In this document: one piece after another, positions 35,749 through 46,800 of the stretch | How the letters are laid out: each line of letters opens with the position of its first letter | How positions within the stretch are numbered: position 1 is the stretch's first letter | Assembly (NCBI GenBank): GCA_003952965.2 | Contig: CM025855.1 | Location: 8,384,441 to 8,448,440, forward strand | DNA from: Morella rubra | Lineage: Eukaryota > Streptophyta > Magnoliopsida > Fagales > Myricaceae | DNA length: 64,000 nucleotides | Direction of reading: 5' to 3' | Made by a program: the position numbers and the translations under genes | Notes under the pieces: generated by a model | What the model was told of the DNA's origin: nothing | Databases searched by the model: none | Seen by the model: only the letters and a program-made list of their open reading frames with translations

Positions 35749-37907
35749 ACTTGGGGGGAAGAGGGGTCAAAGACCCAACTTGTTCTTTTGCCAAAACAAC
35801 TTAATTTTTCTTTAAAGAGAAACTATGTCATTTTACCCCTTTAAAAAATAGAAATAATAAAAATAAAACCCGATTTAGAGTACCTGCTGAGTTGGGACGG
35901 GGTCTAAAGGCCCAGATTTTAGAGTACCTGCTCAGAACCCAAAATTTCATTCCGGTTCCATTAGTGGGTCTAAAGGCCGAGATTTTACTTTGGCCCAAAA
36001 TGCAAAATTGGCTGTTTTTTTGTCCCTGTTATACAGTTTCATAATACTATTTTTAAGCATATCATTCCATCAACAAAGGAAAAAAAAAATGCATTTGTAT
36101 CCAATCATTCCATACATTTATTTTGTCCGAAAACCACTATAATCTGGGAATAGAGGTACAACCCCCCCCCCCCCAACAAACGTACAAACATTGGTACCCA
36201 TAAAAACTCTCTTTTCTATTATCTCTAACTCAAAAGGGAATGTGCTAAGTGGAAGAGAGATTTGTTAAAAGCAGGCCTTAGTGATTCTCAGTTCATTTGA
36301 ATAACAAAAATTAATTGCAAAATGACTCAATCTATCTAAATAAATTCTAAACAACTATGTTCACAACCTAAAGGATCTACGCATATTAGCATAAATATCA
36401 AGATGAGATAATCAAAGAAACAACACAAAGTAAGCACCTTTTCAATTCTTGCAACCTCTTCAAGAGTTTGGGAATTCAGTCATTCACAATGGCAGCCTGG
36501 ATACAAGTGAAATTACATATAACACATCAGCTAATCAAATTATAATCTTAAACATGAGATAATTTAAATCATAATCTAAACATTAAAATTTCAGTTCAAA
36601 TTTCCACCATTTGGGTGCAATCTGCAAGGCTTAGTCCCATAATATTTTTATGTTTTCCAAGACTTCGGATATTCATTAAATTAATATGTTCCAAATAGTT
36701 TCCCTACAGATTTTAAGTGGAAAACGTGGATGTATTGAACTACTCATACTCAGAACTCACGTGCAATACATAAGCTCGAGGAAGCTGAATCCTAGTAGAT
36801 TAATTTGTAAAGTATTATTCCTACCAATTGTTCCTTTGCAAATTATATTATTCATATTCTATGTCAAGCAGTTCTCTGAAATTGACACTTCGCCCAATAT
36901 GCTATCAAGATGCTCTTGTAACTGAAAACTGTGCATAAATGCCGATCGATAAGCCACTAGCAAGAATAATCAAATTAATCACAGATTCACAGCTATTCCC
37001 TTGGACCTTTTTAAATATTACGTACGTCCCCAAATCAAATTTACTATTACCCTGTTAAAATCCCCAAATCAAATTAACTAACAATGGCATTTTCAAATAC
37101 AAATATACAACATTTTACAAAATTAAAATTAACAAACCCCTTCAAGAGAGAGCTGGTGAGAGATTCGGCCACCAAAGCTCAACTGAATTTAGCAACCATC
37201 GAGAGAGAGGGAGAGAGATAGATTTCAGGAGGGAGGGACGCCGGACGGACGACAAAGATGGAGGCCGGACTCAGTGTGGGGCTAGGCGCTGGTGAATGGC
37301 GGCTGGGAGTTGCTTTGATAAAGAAGACTAGTCTAGAAGAGAGACTGAATTCTCTCGCGTGAACTGACCTGAGTCAAAACTTTTTTTTTTTCTTAAACCA
37401 ACCTGAATTAATTTTTAAACAAAAAAAACTTTCGAATCTAGAATTTTTCAAATATGGGATTCGGATTCAATACGGAAATACGGCGAAACTGGTATTGGAT
37501 TTTTCAATTTTCATCTCACCCTTACCCCTATGTCCAATAAGTCAAGAGGGCCACATTTGATACCACATCACCTATTATCCACCCGTGTTTCAATCATGAA
37601 GTTTGGAACTAAAGCGTTTTGTGGGACATGGTGGATAGAGGGTGACATGTGTTACACCAAAGCTATTGATTAAACTTAATGTATCAATTACTTTGAGTAT
37701 TTATACCTATAAGTATACATAAGTCTATAGTACGGAATAAGATGGAACCTAAATAAGTTAATTTTGTGATAAAAAAACATGAAATAAAAGAAAAGAGGAT
37801 CACTTGCCTATTATAACCTAGTTGGTCAATTTACATAGTATATAAGAACACGTATGCATTTCACGTTTTTCTTAGAATTGTTTAACTTAAAAATATGTGG
37901 TTGTCTA
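35749..37907. other. Intergenic repeat-rich DNA with a stray U2A' exon
   Basis: No intact gene. The left part (about 35860-36000) repeats GAGTACCTGCTGAG/GAGTACCTGCTCAG and GGTCTAAAGGCC motifs. On the minus strand the block at about 37140-37370 looks like a 5' untranslated leader (CT-rich, with a GC-rich block), but no coding exon follows it. The one recognisable piece is the U2A' exon listed separately. Confidence 0.4.
36438..36496 (-). pseudogene. Isolated, broken exon of the U2 snRNP A' protein gene
   Basis: Between a CAG acceptor and a GTGCTT donor, the minus strand encodes AAIVN, then, in another frame, NSQTLEEVARIEK. Plant U2A' (a spliceosomal LRR protein) has AAIVNSQTLEEVARLEK in its C-terminal part, from memory. 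The exon is 59 bp where 51 are expected, because an 8-bp insertion with a partial repeat of AAT splits the frame and adds a stop. I find no other U2A' exons nearby. It is therefore a gene fragment, probably carried here by a transposon. Confidence 0.65.
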
Positions 37908-39592
37908 CTAGGGCAGCTCTAAGTTAATTGAGGCCTTAGGCAAAACCTTAAAGTGAGGCCTTTTGGGATGCAAAATTACTTAGGGGAAAATACACTTTTC
38001 ACCCACAAACTATCGGGTAGTGACACATTACACCCCAAACTACCATCTTTAAGACATTGCACCCTCAAACTACCAATGTTAGACACTTTGCACCTAAACT
38101 ACCCACTTTGACACATTACACCCTCCAACTATTAATATAAAACACTTTACACCCTCCATTTGACAATAATACCCTTGAGAAATTAATAAATTGACAACAA
38201 TATCTTCAATATATGCAAAATGGGTCAAGGGCATTATCATCATTTTAGTATGAAAAATTGATAAAGGGTGCCAAGTGTCAAAAATTAGAAGTTAGAGGGT
38301 GTAATGTGTCAAAATTAGTAGTTTAGGGTGCAAAGTGTAAAATCTATGATAGTTTATGGGTGAAAAATGTATTTTCCCCAATTATTTATCAAAGTTTTAT
38401 ATTCTAAACTTGTCAATATATCATTTTCAATTGATAATATGGTTAAATCCATTTAATCTTTTTTGTGTCATAGTTGATATTAAGTAGGATTTTATTAGTT
38501 ATAGTTTTGAAAAACTTATTTCTATAGAAGCAACAATTACAGGTATTGTCAATAATATTTTATAAGCAATACTTGCATTTGGAAAAGAGTCTAATCTTTT
38601 TATATTGTTTAATAGTTTAAATTTCAATTGGAGTGTAAGTCTCTATTTTTAAAATCTCTTTTAACACCTTTCAATTCTGAAAAAATTTAAACCATCAATA
38701 TCAACATGATCTTCATATTTTAAAACATTTTCAAGTATAAGACAATGTTTTTTCAAGTCATCTTCATCCAAAGATTTTAACTTTTTCAAATTAAATAAAA
38801 AACCAAAAATACAATACAAATAATGATAACTACAACAAATAAAACATAAAATAAAAAGTTTAGAATAATAGCACCTGTACTTTAGTGACGACTAGTGACC
38901 TTGATCCCAAGATAAGAATTGGGAAGCACCAATAAATGAGGAGAAAAAATAGGATTGTTGAAAGGATTTTTAAGTAGTTTTTGTAATTGTAAAATGGTTT
39001 ATAGATTAAATCATTTTAAAGATAGATTTTTAGTTGTTAATTAATGCATACAAGGTAAAAATGTTAAATAGATTAGATCGTAAAAGGCAAGGAATTATTT
39101 TTGTTTGTCAAGTAACGGTAAAAAAAATTAAATGAATTAGATGTTAGATTTTATAGGATTTTTGGAATCAATTGCCAACTAATCTTAAGGAGATTTTATA
39201 GGATATTGATTTTATGAAATTTAGTTTGAATCAATTTGCAATTAATATCTTTTAAATAAAGAGACTATACATGCAAGAGAATTTATAAAGGGTGAAGAAT
39301 TAATAGTTTCTTCAATCAAGGAGATTTAATAGGCCTCTTTATAAAATAAAAATTAATTAACTAGACTTTACAAACTGATGAAGAGTTAATGGGTCCTTTT
39401 ATTAATGAGATTTATTAGGTTTAGAATAAAAGTTAATTAACTAAAATTCTATACAAATGGCATTAACTTTTTGAGGCCTTATTATTAAATATTTTTTAAA
39501 TATACCTATTAAAGAAAATTTTTAATTGGGGGCCTCCTAATTTGGGGGCCTTAAGCAACTGTTTACCCTGTCTATATCTGGAGCCGCCCCTG
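37908..39592 (-). mobile_element. Decayed hAT transposon with remnants of a TTF/MYM-type transposase
   Basis: The left end (CTAGGGCAGCTCTA) and the inverse of the right end (CAGGGGCGGCTCCA) match at 10 of 14 positions. TGTCTA flanks both sides within a few bases. Minus-strand translation between about 38390 and 38800 gives pieces of the hAT C-terminal dimerisation region: ILSIENDILTSLEYKTLINN near 38400-38450 and ASIAYKILLTIPVIVASIE near 38500-38590, plus scattered upstream pieces. The frame is interrupted by stops and shifts and the N-terminal half is not recognisable, so the element is dead. A Mutator-like miniature element is nested in it at 37983-38379. Confidence 0.7.
37983..38379. mobile_element. 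Mutator-like MITE with long inverted repeats
   Basis: The element starts GGGGAAAATACACTTTTCAC and ends with the inverse (TGAAAAATGTATTTTCCCC). Complementarity continues well inward (repeated ACACATTACACCC on the left, GGGTGTAATGTGT on the right). The 9-bp flanks AATTACTTA and AATTATTTA match at 8 of 9 positions, the target-site size of Mutator-like elements. It is non-coding, 397 bp long, and nested in the hAT remnant. Confidence 0.88.
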
Positions 39593-39647
39593 TAATGTCT
39601 AACTTCAACATCAGATATTCACCCCATGGTGACTATCCTAATTGTTT

Positions 39648-39983
39648 AGGGGGTGTTCGTTTTGTTTACTACTGTAGGATTTTGGTAGAATTGTGAATAT
39701 TTATGTAGATTAAAGTTTTGTAGGTTTTTGTGTAAATGTTAGTGAAAAGTTTTAAAAATATTTAATTTTTATTAGAATTTGTAAAAAGGCGTAGAGAGAG
39801 ATGATTTGATGTAATTGTTTAATAAAAGTTAGTGGAGTTAGGTGAAAAGAGAGAGAGAATTTGTTATAATTTTTTTTCTTTGAAAATGTATTGGAGTTTA
39901 TGTGTAAGATTTTAGATGTTAGTTATAAATTTGGTTGAATACATTTGTATTCTAGAATAATTTTGAAAACAAACATACCTAGA
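39648..39983. repeat. Dispersed MITE-like repeat, copy 1
   Basis: The left end TAGGGGGTGTTCGTTTTG is roughly inverse to the right end (AAAACAAACATACCTA). The interior matches 62875-63258 over most of its length (shared GTGAATATTTATGTAGATTA, GATGATTTGAT, TTGTTATAATTTTTTTT), so the two are members of one family inserted in the same orientation. Confidence 0.7.
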
Positions 39984-40035
39984 TTTCTTGTAGTGAGCTT
40001 AACGAGGTTATAGGTTGACAATCGCTCATCTGGAG

Positions 40036-40814
40036 TAGGGGTGGTTAACGGTAGCGTAGGTGACGGCTTGGCGAAAACTGTCACCGTTACCGCAATTGAC
40101 GGAATCACATAATTGACACCGCCACCGCACCGCTAAGGCATAATAACCATTCTTACTGGTGACGGTATTAACGGTAACAGTTATACGGTAATCGCTTAAA
40201 CCGTGTAACTGTTTACTGTATAACTGTTGGGCAACACAAAATTCTTTTTTTTTTCTTTTCATTTTTTTTCACTGTTTTGGGCTGTTTTCCTTGGATTTTT
40301 TTGGACCATTAAGACCATTTGATGCCTATATATAAGCAACAAATATAATCATTCAAATATCATAACCTGTTTAAATTTTCAACATAATATCATAATCAAT
40401 AATCATATCAAATTGACAAATATCATAATCTATTCAAACATAATATCATAATTATTAATAATCATAACAAATATAATAAGCTGTCTAAAAGTCCAACATA
40501 ATATCATATTCAAACATAATGACTAAAGTCCAATAAAAGTGTCCAACAATGTGACATAAACCAATTAACATATTTCAACAAACGCTCAATAAAAGTATGT
40601 CACAGTCATCTCAAGTCTCAACTAAGGGGTTAACGGTAGTGTAGGTGACGGTTTGGCAAAAATTGACGCCTTCACTGCAATTGACGGAATCACATATTTG
40701 ACACCACCACCGCACTACTAAGGCACAATAACCGCCCTTGCCGGTTATAGTACCGGTAGCGGTGGCGGTTTTAGCGGTTAAAACCACCACCGCCGGTGAA
40801 AATGAGCACTCCTA
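40036..40814. mobile_element. Non-autonomous hAT-like element with an internal direct repeat
   Basis: The left end is TAGGGGTGGTTAACGG; the right end is inverse to TAGGAGTGCTCATTTTCACC. The 8-bp flanks ATCTGGAG and ATTTATAG match at 5 positions. A block of about 130 bp near the left end (GGTTAACGGTAGCGTAGGTG onward, through TGACGGAATCACATA) is repeated directly at about 40627-40760. CGGT-rich short repeats crowd both ends. There is no transposase. The subterminal layout resembles the gene-carrying element at 34154-35748. Confidence 0.65.
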
Positions 40815-40994
40815 ATTTATAGACCAGAGCACTTTGACATCATCACGATTAGACATTTTCAAGAACTTTTTTGTTTTTTGTTTTGTTTTGTAATATAGAT
40901 ATATTTGACCCGCAAAAGACTAGTGTGAGTGTGTTTAATATGTCCACCCTAGACACCAAACATGTATGAATAAACCAACCACATTTGCCCGCAG

Positions 40995-41111
40995 GAGCTA
41001 AAGGCCTTCTCATATCTTCCTGGATACAGAGAAATAACAGAAGAAGAAGAAAAGAAAAAAAGGCTCAAGATGGATATGACACAGTTGACACTCTACTCCA
41101 GGGGCGCACAA
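40995..41111 (+). other. Exon-like open segment of unknown origin
   Basis: Between a TTTGCCCGCAG acceptor and a CAA|GTGAGT donor lie exactly 39 codons in phase 0: ELKAFSYLPGYREITEEEEK, then KKRLKMDMTQLTLYSRGAQ. Splice consensus, codon usage and charged helical composition suggest a genuine coding exon. No neighbouring exon of the same gene is visible and I do not recognise the protein. It may be an orphaned exon, like the U2A' piece 4.5 kb away. Confidence 0.35.
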
Positions 41112-41705
41112 GTGAGTTTTTGCACCTTCACAGACTGCTGCATTTAACGAAGAGCATACTTGTTGCAAGCAGTAAGTCTTGACTTCTTGATGAAAATATG
41201 GAGCCTACAATCAATTGGTAAAGATCATCAATACTTCACTTGGACGCGGCAAGTTAATTGAGATTTTAGTTTTTTTTATAACCTGATGTTCGGATCAACC
41301 AAGGTACTTATAACTAATTAAGTGGAATCTTGCTTAGACGGAGGGAAAAGAAAGCTTAGAAGGGGAATCTAATCGCGACTTTGGATGAGGTTACGAAGAA
41401 AGCGAAGAATAAAAATGATTTTTAGAGGCCAAAGGTGAGGGTCCCGCGTCTTTCTTTCGTGGATGGTTCCCATTGAACCCCGACAAAAGACTTTACCAAC
41501 ATAAAATCGTTTTGACTCCCACAACCAGAATGATCGAGTCTCACCTCCCATCCCGGTGTCAATGTGCTGGATTTTTTTGATTCCCCATTCCCAACTAGCC
41601 CCCGCCTCCTCCACTAATTTACCACCCTTTTCCCGCGGACCAACCAACCAGAGTGTTCAATGCCTGCCTTATCAGTTATCCCCATCCGCGGACCAACCAA
41701 CTAAC

Positions 41706-41903
41706 TTGGCGGTGCTTAGTAACAAAATTTTAGTAAAATTTTAGGGTAAAATTTTATAAGTTGGTAAAAAGGTAAAGAGAGAGAATGAAAAAGTTGGTAA
41801 AAAAGTAAAAAAATGAAAAAAGTTTGTGAAAAAGTGAAGAAAGAAATTTTTGTAATAATGATAAAATTTTAGGGGTTAAAATTTTGATTTGCAAAACGCC
41901 ATG
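41706..41903. mobile_element. Small MITE-like inverted-repeat element
   Basis: The left end TTGGCGGTGCTTAGTAAC with AAAATTTTAG is roughly inverse to the right end (AAAATTTTGATTTGCAAAACGCC). The interior repeats AAAAAGTTGGTAAAAA-type motifs. It is non-coding; the superfamily is uncertain. Confidence 0.45.
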
Positions 41904-42120
41904 TAAACCTAATTCTTGCTCAAAAAAACAAAAACTAAACTTAATTCTTTTTAAGCAAGCACGAGTGGAATCCGATCAAAAAAGAAAAAAGCACCAATGG
42001 TTTCCTCCTCCTTTGCAACATTTGATAACAATATTTTGATAGAAATTGGGTATCATAGTTTAGTTTTTCCTTCGGTTCTATATTCGATTGGGTGTCAAAT
42101 TTTAATAACTCTTTAAAAAA

Positions 42121-42353
42121 GGGATAAATACAACATTCGTCTATGTGGTTTACGTCAAAGTCAAATAAGTTCTTAAGCTTTAAAACATATAAAATTAGTC
42201 CCTGAAGTTTAAAATCATTCACATTTGAAAGGTGCTGAAAGGACTAAAGTCATGATGGATGTAAAAACTTATGGACTAATTTTATGTGTTTTAAAGTTTA
42301 ATGACTTATTTGATTTTCGGACAAACTACAGGGACTAATGTTGTATTTATCCC
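42121..42353. mobile_element. Mutator-like MITE with a perfect 9-bp target duplication
   Basis: It starts GGGATAAATACAACATT and ends with the exact inverse AATGTTGTATTTATCCC. Identical 9-bp flanks TTTAAAAAA lie at 42112-42120 and 42354-42362. It is 233 bp and non-coding. The uninterrupted terminal repeats suggest a relatively young insertion. Confidence 0.9.
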
Positions 42354-42548
42354 TTTAAAAAATTTCATGGACACTATTATTCTTGCTAAATTTTCTCAAA
42401 ATTTTTGTTAGGTAACCAAATATTTGTCGAAATTATTTTTTGCTTTCAACCACATTTTTTTATGGTAGATTTTTAGGCAGGAAATGGAGAGAAATTTCAT
42501 AATTTCTTTTGAGCAAGAAAAAATGTTATTTTTCGCTTTCAACCAAAT

Positions 42549-43376
42549 CTTTTTTTTTTTTTTCATCAAAACAATTATTTCATTAAGAATCAAGGAGATT
42601 CAAAGACCTCAAGAACACGTAATAAGGGGCTAATCAAAACCTCGAAAGAGGCAATGAGACAATGAGTAAGGGGGCCGAAAGGCCTTACATAGACCTATAA
42701 GGGGCAGAGAACCCAAAAAGGGCAGTAACCTGAAAATGACCAACATAAAAAAAGGAAAGTCGATGGCGAAGTGAAGTGGCAGAACCAACTGGAGGAGGAA
42801 AGGAACCGGCCAGGAGGGAAAAATGCAAAGCAAGTGAGATGCACACGCGTCAGAAGACTTGTGTGGGCCACTACGCGTCGACTAACCAGTGTCGAGCTGC
42901 CATAGACAGAACAGCCTAGAAGTGCGAAAGCCAACCCCACGACGTGTGTATGACAGAAACCACCACCGGAGCTTGAATCTGCAAGGAAATAGTGCGGGCA
43001 CGTGAGATCCACACATGCGCGTGAGAGCGCGTGGGGTCTCACGCTCCATCGTCTTGGCTCCAGGCTGGGACAAATGAAAGTGCCTGAGGATAATGAAGCT
43101 GTTTATACCGACAGTGGCTGCCAGAGATCTCCTAAAGAGCTGTGATCTAAGCTTGAACTTCAATGGAAAAAAACCCCAAAATGAGTCGAGTGAGGGGAGT
43201 TATTGAGAGACTCGACCACTTGAGAGCGTAACGAAAAAGAAGAGGGAGGTGGGAGAGGCCAGAGCTCCTCCCATCACCGAAAAAGGGGGCCAATAAGGAG
43301 GAGGATTCTAGAGAGAAGGGAGAGTTACTCTCACTAGAAAGAGCAGAGTTGTTAAGCTCTCATTGTGTTTATCTGT
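42549..43376 (-). mobile_element. LINE-like non-LTR element, internally deleted
   Basis: A T-run at the left (about 42550-42563) is the poly(A) tail of a minus-strand insertion. TTTCAACCAAAT (42537-42548) and TTTCAACCGAAT (43377-43388) form a 12-bp target duplication with one mismatch. The minus-strand start is GC/CT-rich and leader-like, as in plant L1-type 5' regions, and the end before the tail reads TTAATGAAATAATTGTTTTG as in LINE 3' ends. No reverse transcriptase is present in the 828 bp, so this is a non-autonomous or internally deleted copy. Confidence 0.7.
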
Positions 43377-43824
43377 TTTCAACCGAATTTAAATTAGTGG
43401 TAAAATGTACTGACTAAGTTGAGAGCATCATAATAAATTCCGAATACTCTAAAGGAAGTATCAAAATCAATAACTTATTCTCAATCAAATCTTGAGTGCC
43501 TCCCGATAATACACAAAATAAAAATTGTGTTGGGTAAAGTCGTTAAAAAACTTATTTATAGAAACATGACTCGTCGGCCGGCGCACGTGCCAATTTTTTG
43601 CTCGTCTCATCCCAACTACCACATCGTCATGGCATTCCTGTGATTCCGCAAAGAAACAGGGGTCAAATTTCATATAGTCAACGCCTTAAATTTACTTTCG
43701 ACGACGAAGAGCAAGCAACATTTCTCCGTTTCCTTTGCTCCCTCAGTTCCCTCGTTTTTTTTGGCTCTCTCGTTCTCTCGTGTCCCGAAGAGAAAAAAAA
43801 AACCTTCTAAGACCAAAAGCAACA

Positions 43825-46800
43825 ATGGAAGACAAGCTCGTAGCTTTCGAATCGAGCTCCAAGGACGAGCACGCAGCTACGGCCAACGGTCACGCCAACA
43901 ACAGTGACCATGGCTGGCAGAAGGTAACGTACGGGAAGCGCCAGAGGAAGACCAAGTTCTCCGATGCCGTCACTAATGCAAGTAAACTCGTCCCCAACGG
44001 AACTGTAAACGGCGCGGACAACGTATTCCGATCCCTGGAGCAGCAGTCTGAGGACCGCCGCCGGCGAATTCTCGAGGCTCAGCAGGCCGCAACCAATGGC
44101 ATCGCTCCGGCCAGATCGAAGCACCTGGACGACTATGAGGACGCAGAGGACAGCGATACAGATGGCGTGGTGGAGAATGGGAAGGCTGAGGATGCCAAGA
44201 AAGTCAAGCCCAAGAAAACCAAGAAGCCAAAGGTTACAATCTCCGAAGCCGCCTCTAAGATCGATGCAGACTATCTCTCAGCTTTTCTCGCAGAAATATC
44301 GGTGGGTTCTTCATAATTGATCTTTTCCACGATTAGTTTTAGTCTTTTCTGTTTGTGTATGATTTGGTTTGATCTGCTGTATTGGGAAGGGATTGGGACC
44401 ATTGGGTTTGATCCGTTTGTTTCTTTTATGGATAGGTGTCGTTTGAGTCGCAACAGGACATACAGTTGATGCGATTTGCGGATTATTTTGGACATGCATT
44501 CTCGGCGGTGAGCAGTGCCCAGTTTCCATGGGTGAAAATGTTTAGGGAGTCCACAGTGGCGAAATTTGCCGATGTGAGTACTGCTTGTACATTGTTCTTA
44601 AGTAACAATCACAGATAAGATGAGTGATGAGGAAATTTATTGTATGTTGTTATATGAAACAGTTTGCTAGCCGGGTATATTGCATTATATGGTCTACAAT
44701 TTAGACTGTAGGTATGATGTACGGGCAAGTAAAACTATTAACATTTAAAGTTACCAATTTGCCACTTGATGGTATTCAGTGAGGTAGACAGGAGATTGAC
44801 AACAGAAGCATTTGCTTGTACGTTCCTCAGCTACTGATAATTGTGGCAATACCTTTTGCTTTGTTTGGGATGACATTCGGCGTAGCAAATCCTTTGGTTG
44901 GATTATATGGGGTTGGAATATTTGGGGTTGTAAATTGCAAGATGGTACAGCTTAGAAGATAATATTTCCCCCTACCCATTTCATGTTGTGCATCTGCAGA
45001 GACAGGAACACAAGAAACTTGAACATTGTGTATCTGACTTTGAACAATATCCGTTGTTATTCATTCATTGTTCTCTTGAATGAGGTTACTCGAGCAGTTC
45101 TGTTCCTTCTCTGTTTTTTTCACTTCTTGTTTGTTTTTTTGGATTTCTTGGATTCCACAATTTGGGGGGCTGTTGTTTTCTTCCTAGGGAGGGAGTTCTC
45201 TGGCATCCATTGCATGTACTTAGGTTGAGGCTCCCCTGGGCTCTGTTCTTCTCTTCTTGGCATACTAATTTCTTAGTTCTTCTTTTAAGCATCCACTCAG
45301 TAAAGATGGTTATTCATATGTCAATGGATAAGTAAAGCACTGAGAAGTAGACAGATTGTCAACAAGCTTTTTAGACTTTTTCTTATTTCCTTTTATGTCT
45401 CATTGTTGTATGTCATGTCAAAATTATGTTGCTTTTCAAATTTAAATGTTGACAAGGATAGTAGGAAATCTTCCTATACACACGACCCTAGGCACTAGAA
45501 TAGTAGGAAAGCTTCAACTGGATCATTTGAAGCTAATATTGAGCTTGTCATATTTATTTGCTCTTATCATCAAGTAGGAAATGCTTTAAGCGCTTGTGGT
45601 TAGGAATAAAGCATTTTGCCTTAATTACTTTTAAATGTTGAAGTTTTGGTCCTAAGCTCTATGGAGCTCTATTGCTATTGTTGTAATTCTTGTGCAAATT
45701 TGTTTGTTTGCCTTTTATCATCTAATAACTCATCATGCAATTCACATTATTCACATCTTTGAAACAGAATCTTTAAAAATAACTAGAGATGCATTTGAAC
45801 TTGCATGTTTCTTATATTTGTCTGAACTTATTCTTGTGATATATTCGGACATAATCAGTGAGTATACTTTCAACAGATTCCTCTTTCGCATATTTCTGAA
45901 ACTGTTTACAAGATATCAGTTGACTGGATCAACAGACGTTCCCTCGAAGCACTTGGTTCCTTTGTATTATGGTCTCTAGACAGCATTTTTGCTGATTTAG
46001 TAACCCAGCAAGCCAGTGCCAAGGGCTCTAGAAAACGCATGTCTCAAGTGTCATCCAAATCGCAGGTACCTTGCTTCCGAGTATGTGTTTTATTAGTAAT
46101 ACTTCCCCACGCCCCCACCCCCCCACCCCCTACCCTTTTGTTCCCATTGTGTCTTATGATTGTCATTGCACAGGATCATCATTTCTATTTTGCAGTAGAA
46201 ATCATATGCTATTAGTGTTCAGTTGTTTGTTTCTTTCATTTTGTTTCAGTGACAGAATCAAGATTTTCATTTTTCATATGGTGTTGATTTGTTTGTACAT
46301 ACCAGGAAAGCTAGCTGTGTATATACCCTTCATGTAATTGGGGTTGTATCTACACCGGATGCACTTTAGTACTTATTCTGTAAAGGGAAGGCCTTGGCAT
46401 TAACTAAGTGTGGGTATAGCAAGATATAATAAACTTAATGATGCGGGAAATCCTACTGGAAATTGAGTAGAGGCAGCAATAAATAATTTAGTTCTGGAGA
46501 AGTCTATGGTTGGGTCTTGTTATAATTAGCAATTAGCAATGAGTGCCAACATATGTGTCGAGAAGGAAGGCAAAAAATATGAAGAAAGACCATAAATTTT
46601 AAGAGATGATACAAATGGTAATGGTATAATTTAAGCATGTCAGAATTGCATAGTTGATACAAAAATTTATGGTGACCACATTGCAATTGAGTTTGGCTTG
46701 AAGAGTTTTGTACTCTGCGTTAAATTTTGCCCTTTCTTCTCAAACAGGTCAGGTACTGTGATGACTTCAGTGGGAAAAGAATCTAGGGAATTGTACTATA

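Noticed and set aside
42695-43163. Overlapping minus-strand ORFs of 93-115 codons
   Set aside because: They lie within the LINE-like insertion and show no reverse transcriptase, nuclease or gag-like motif.
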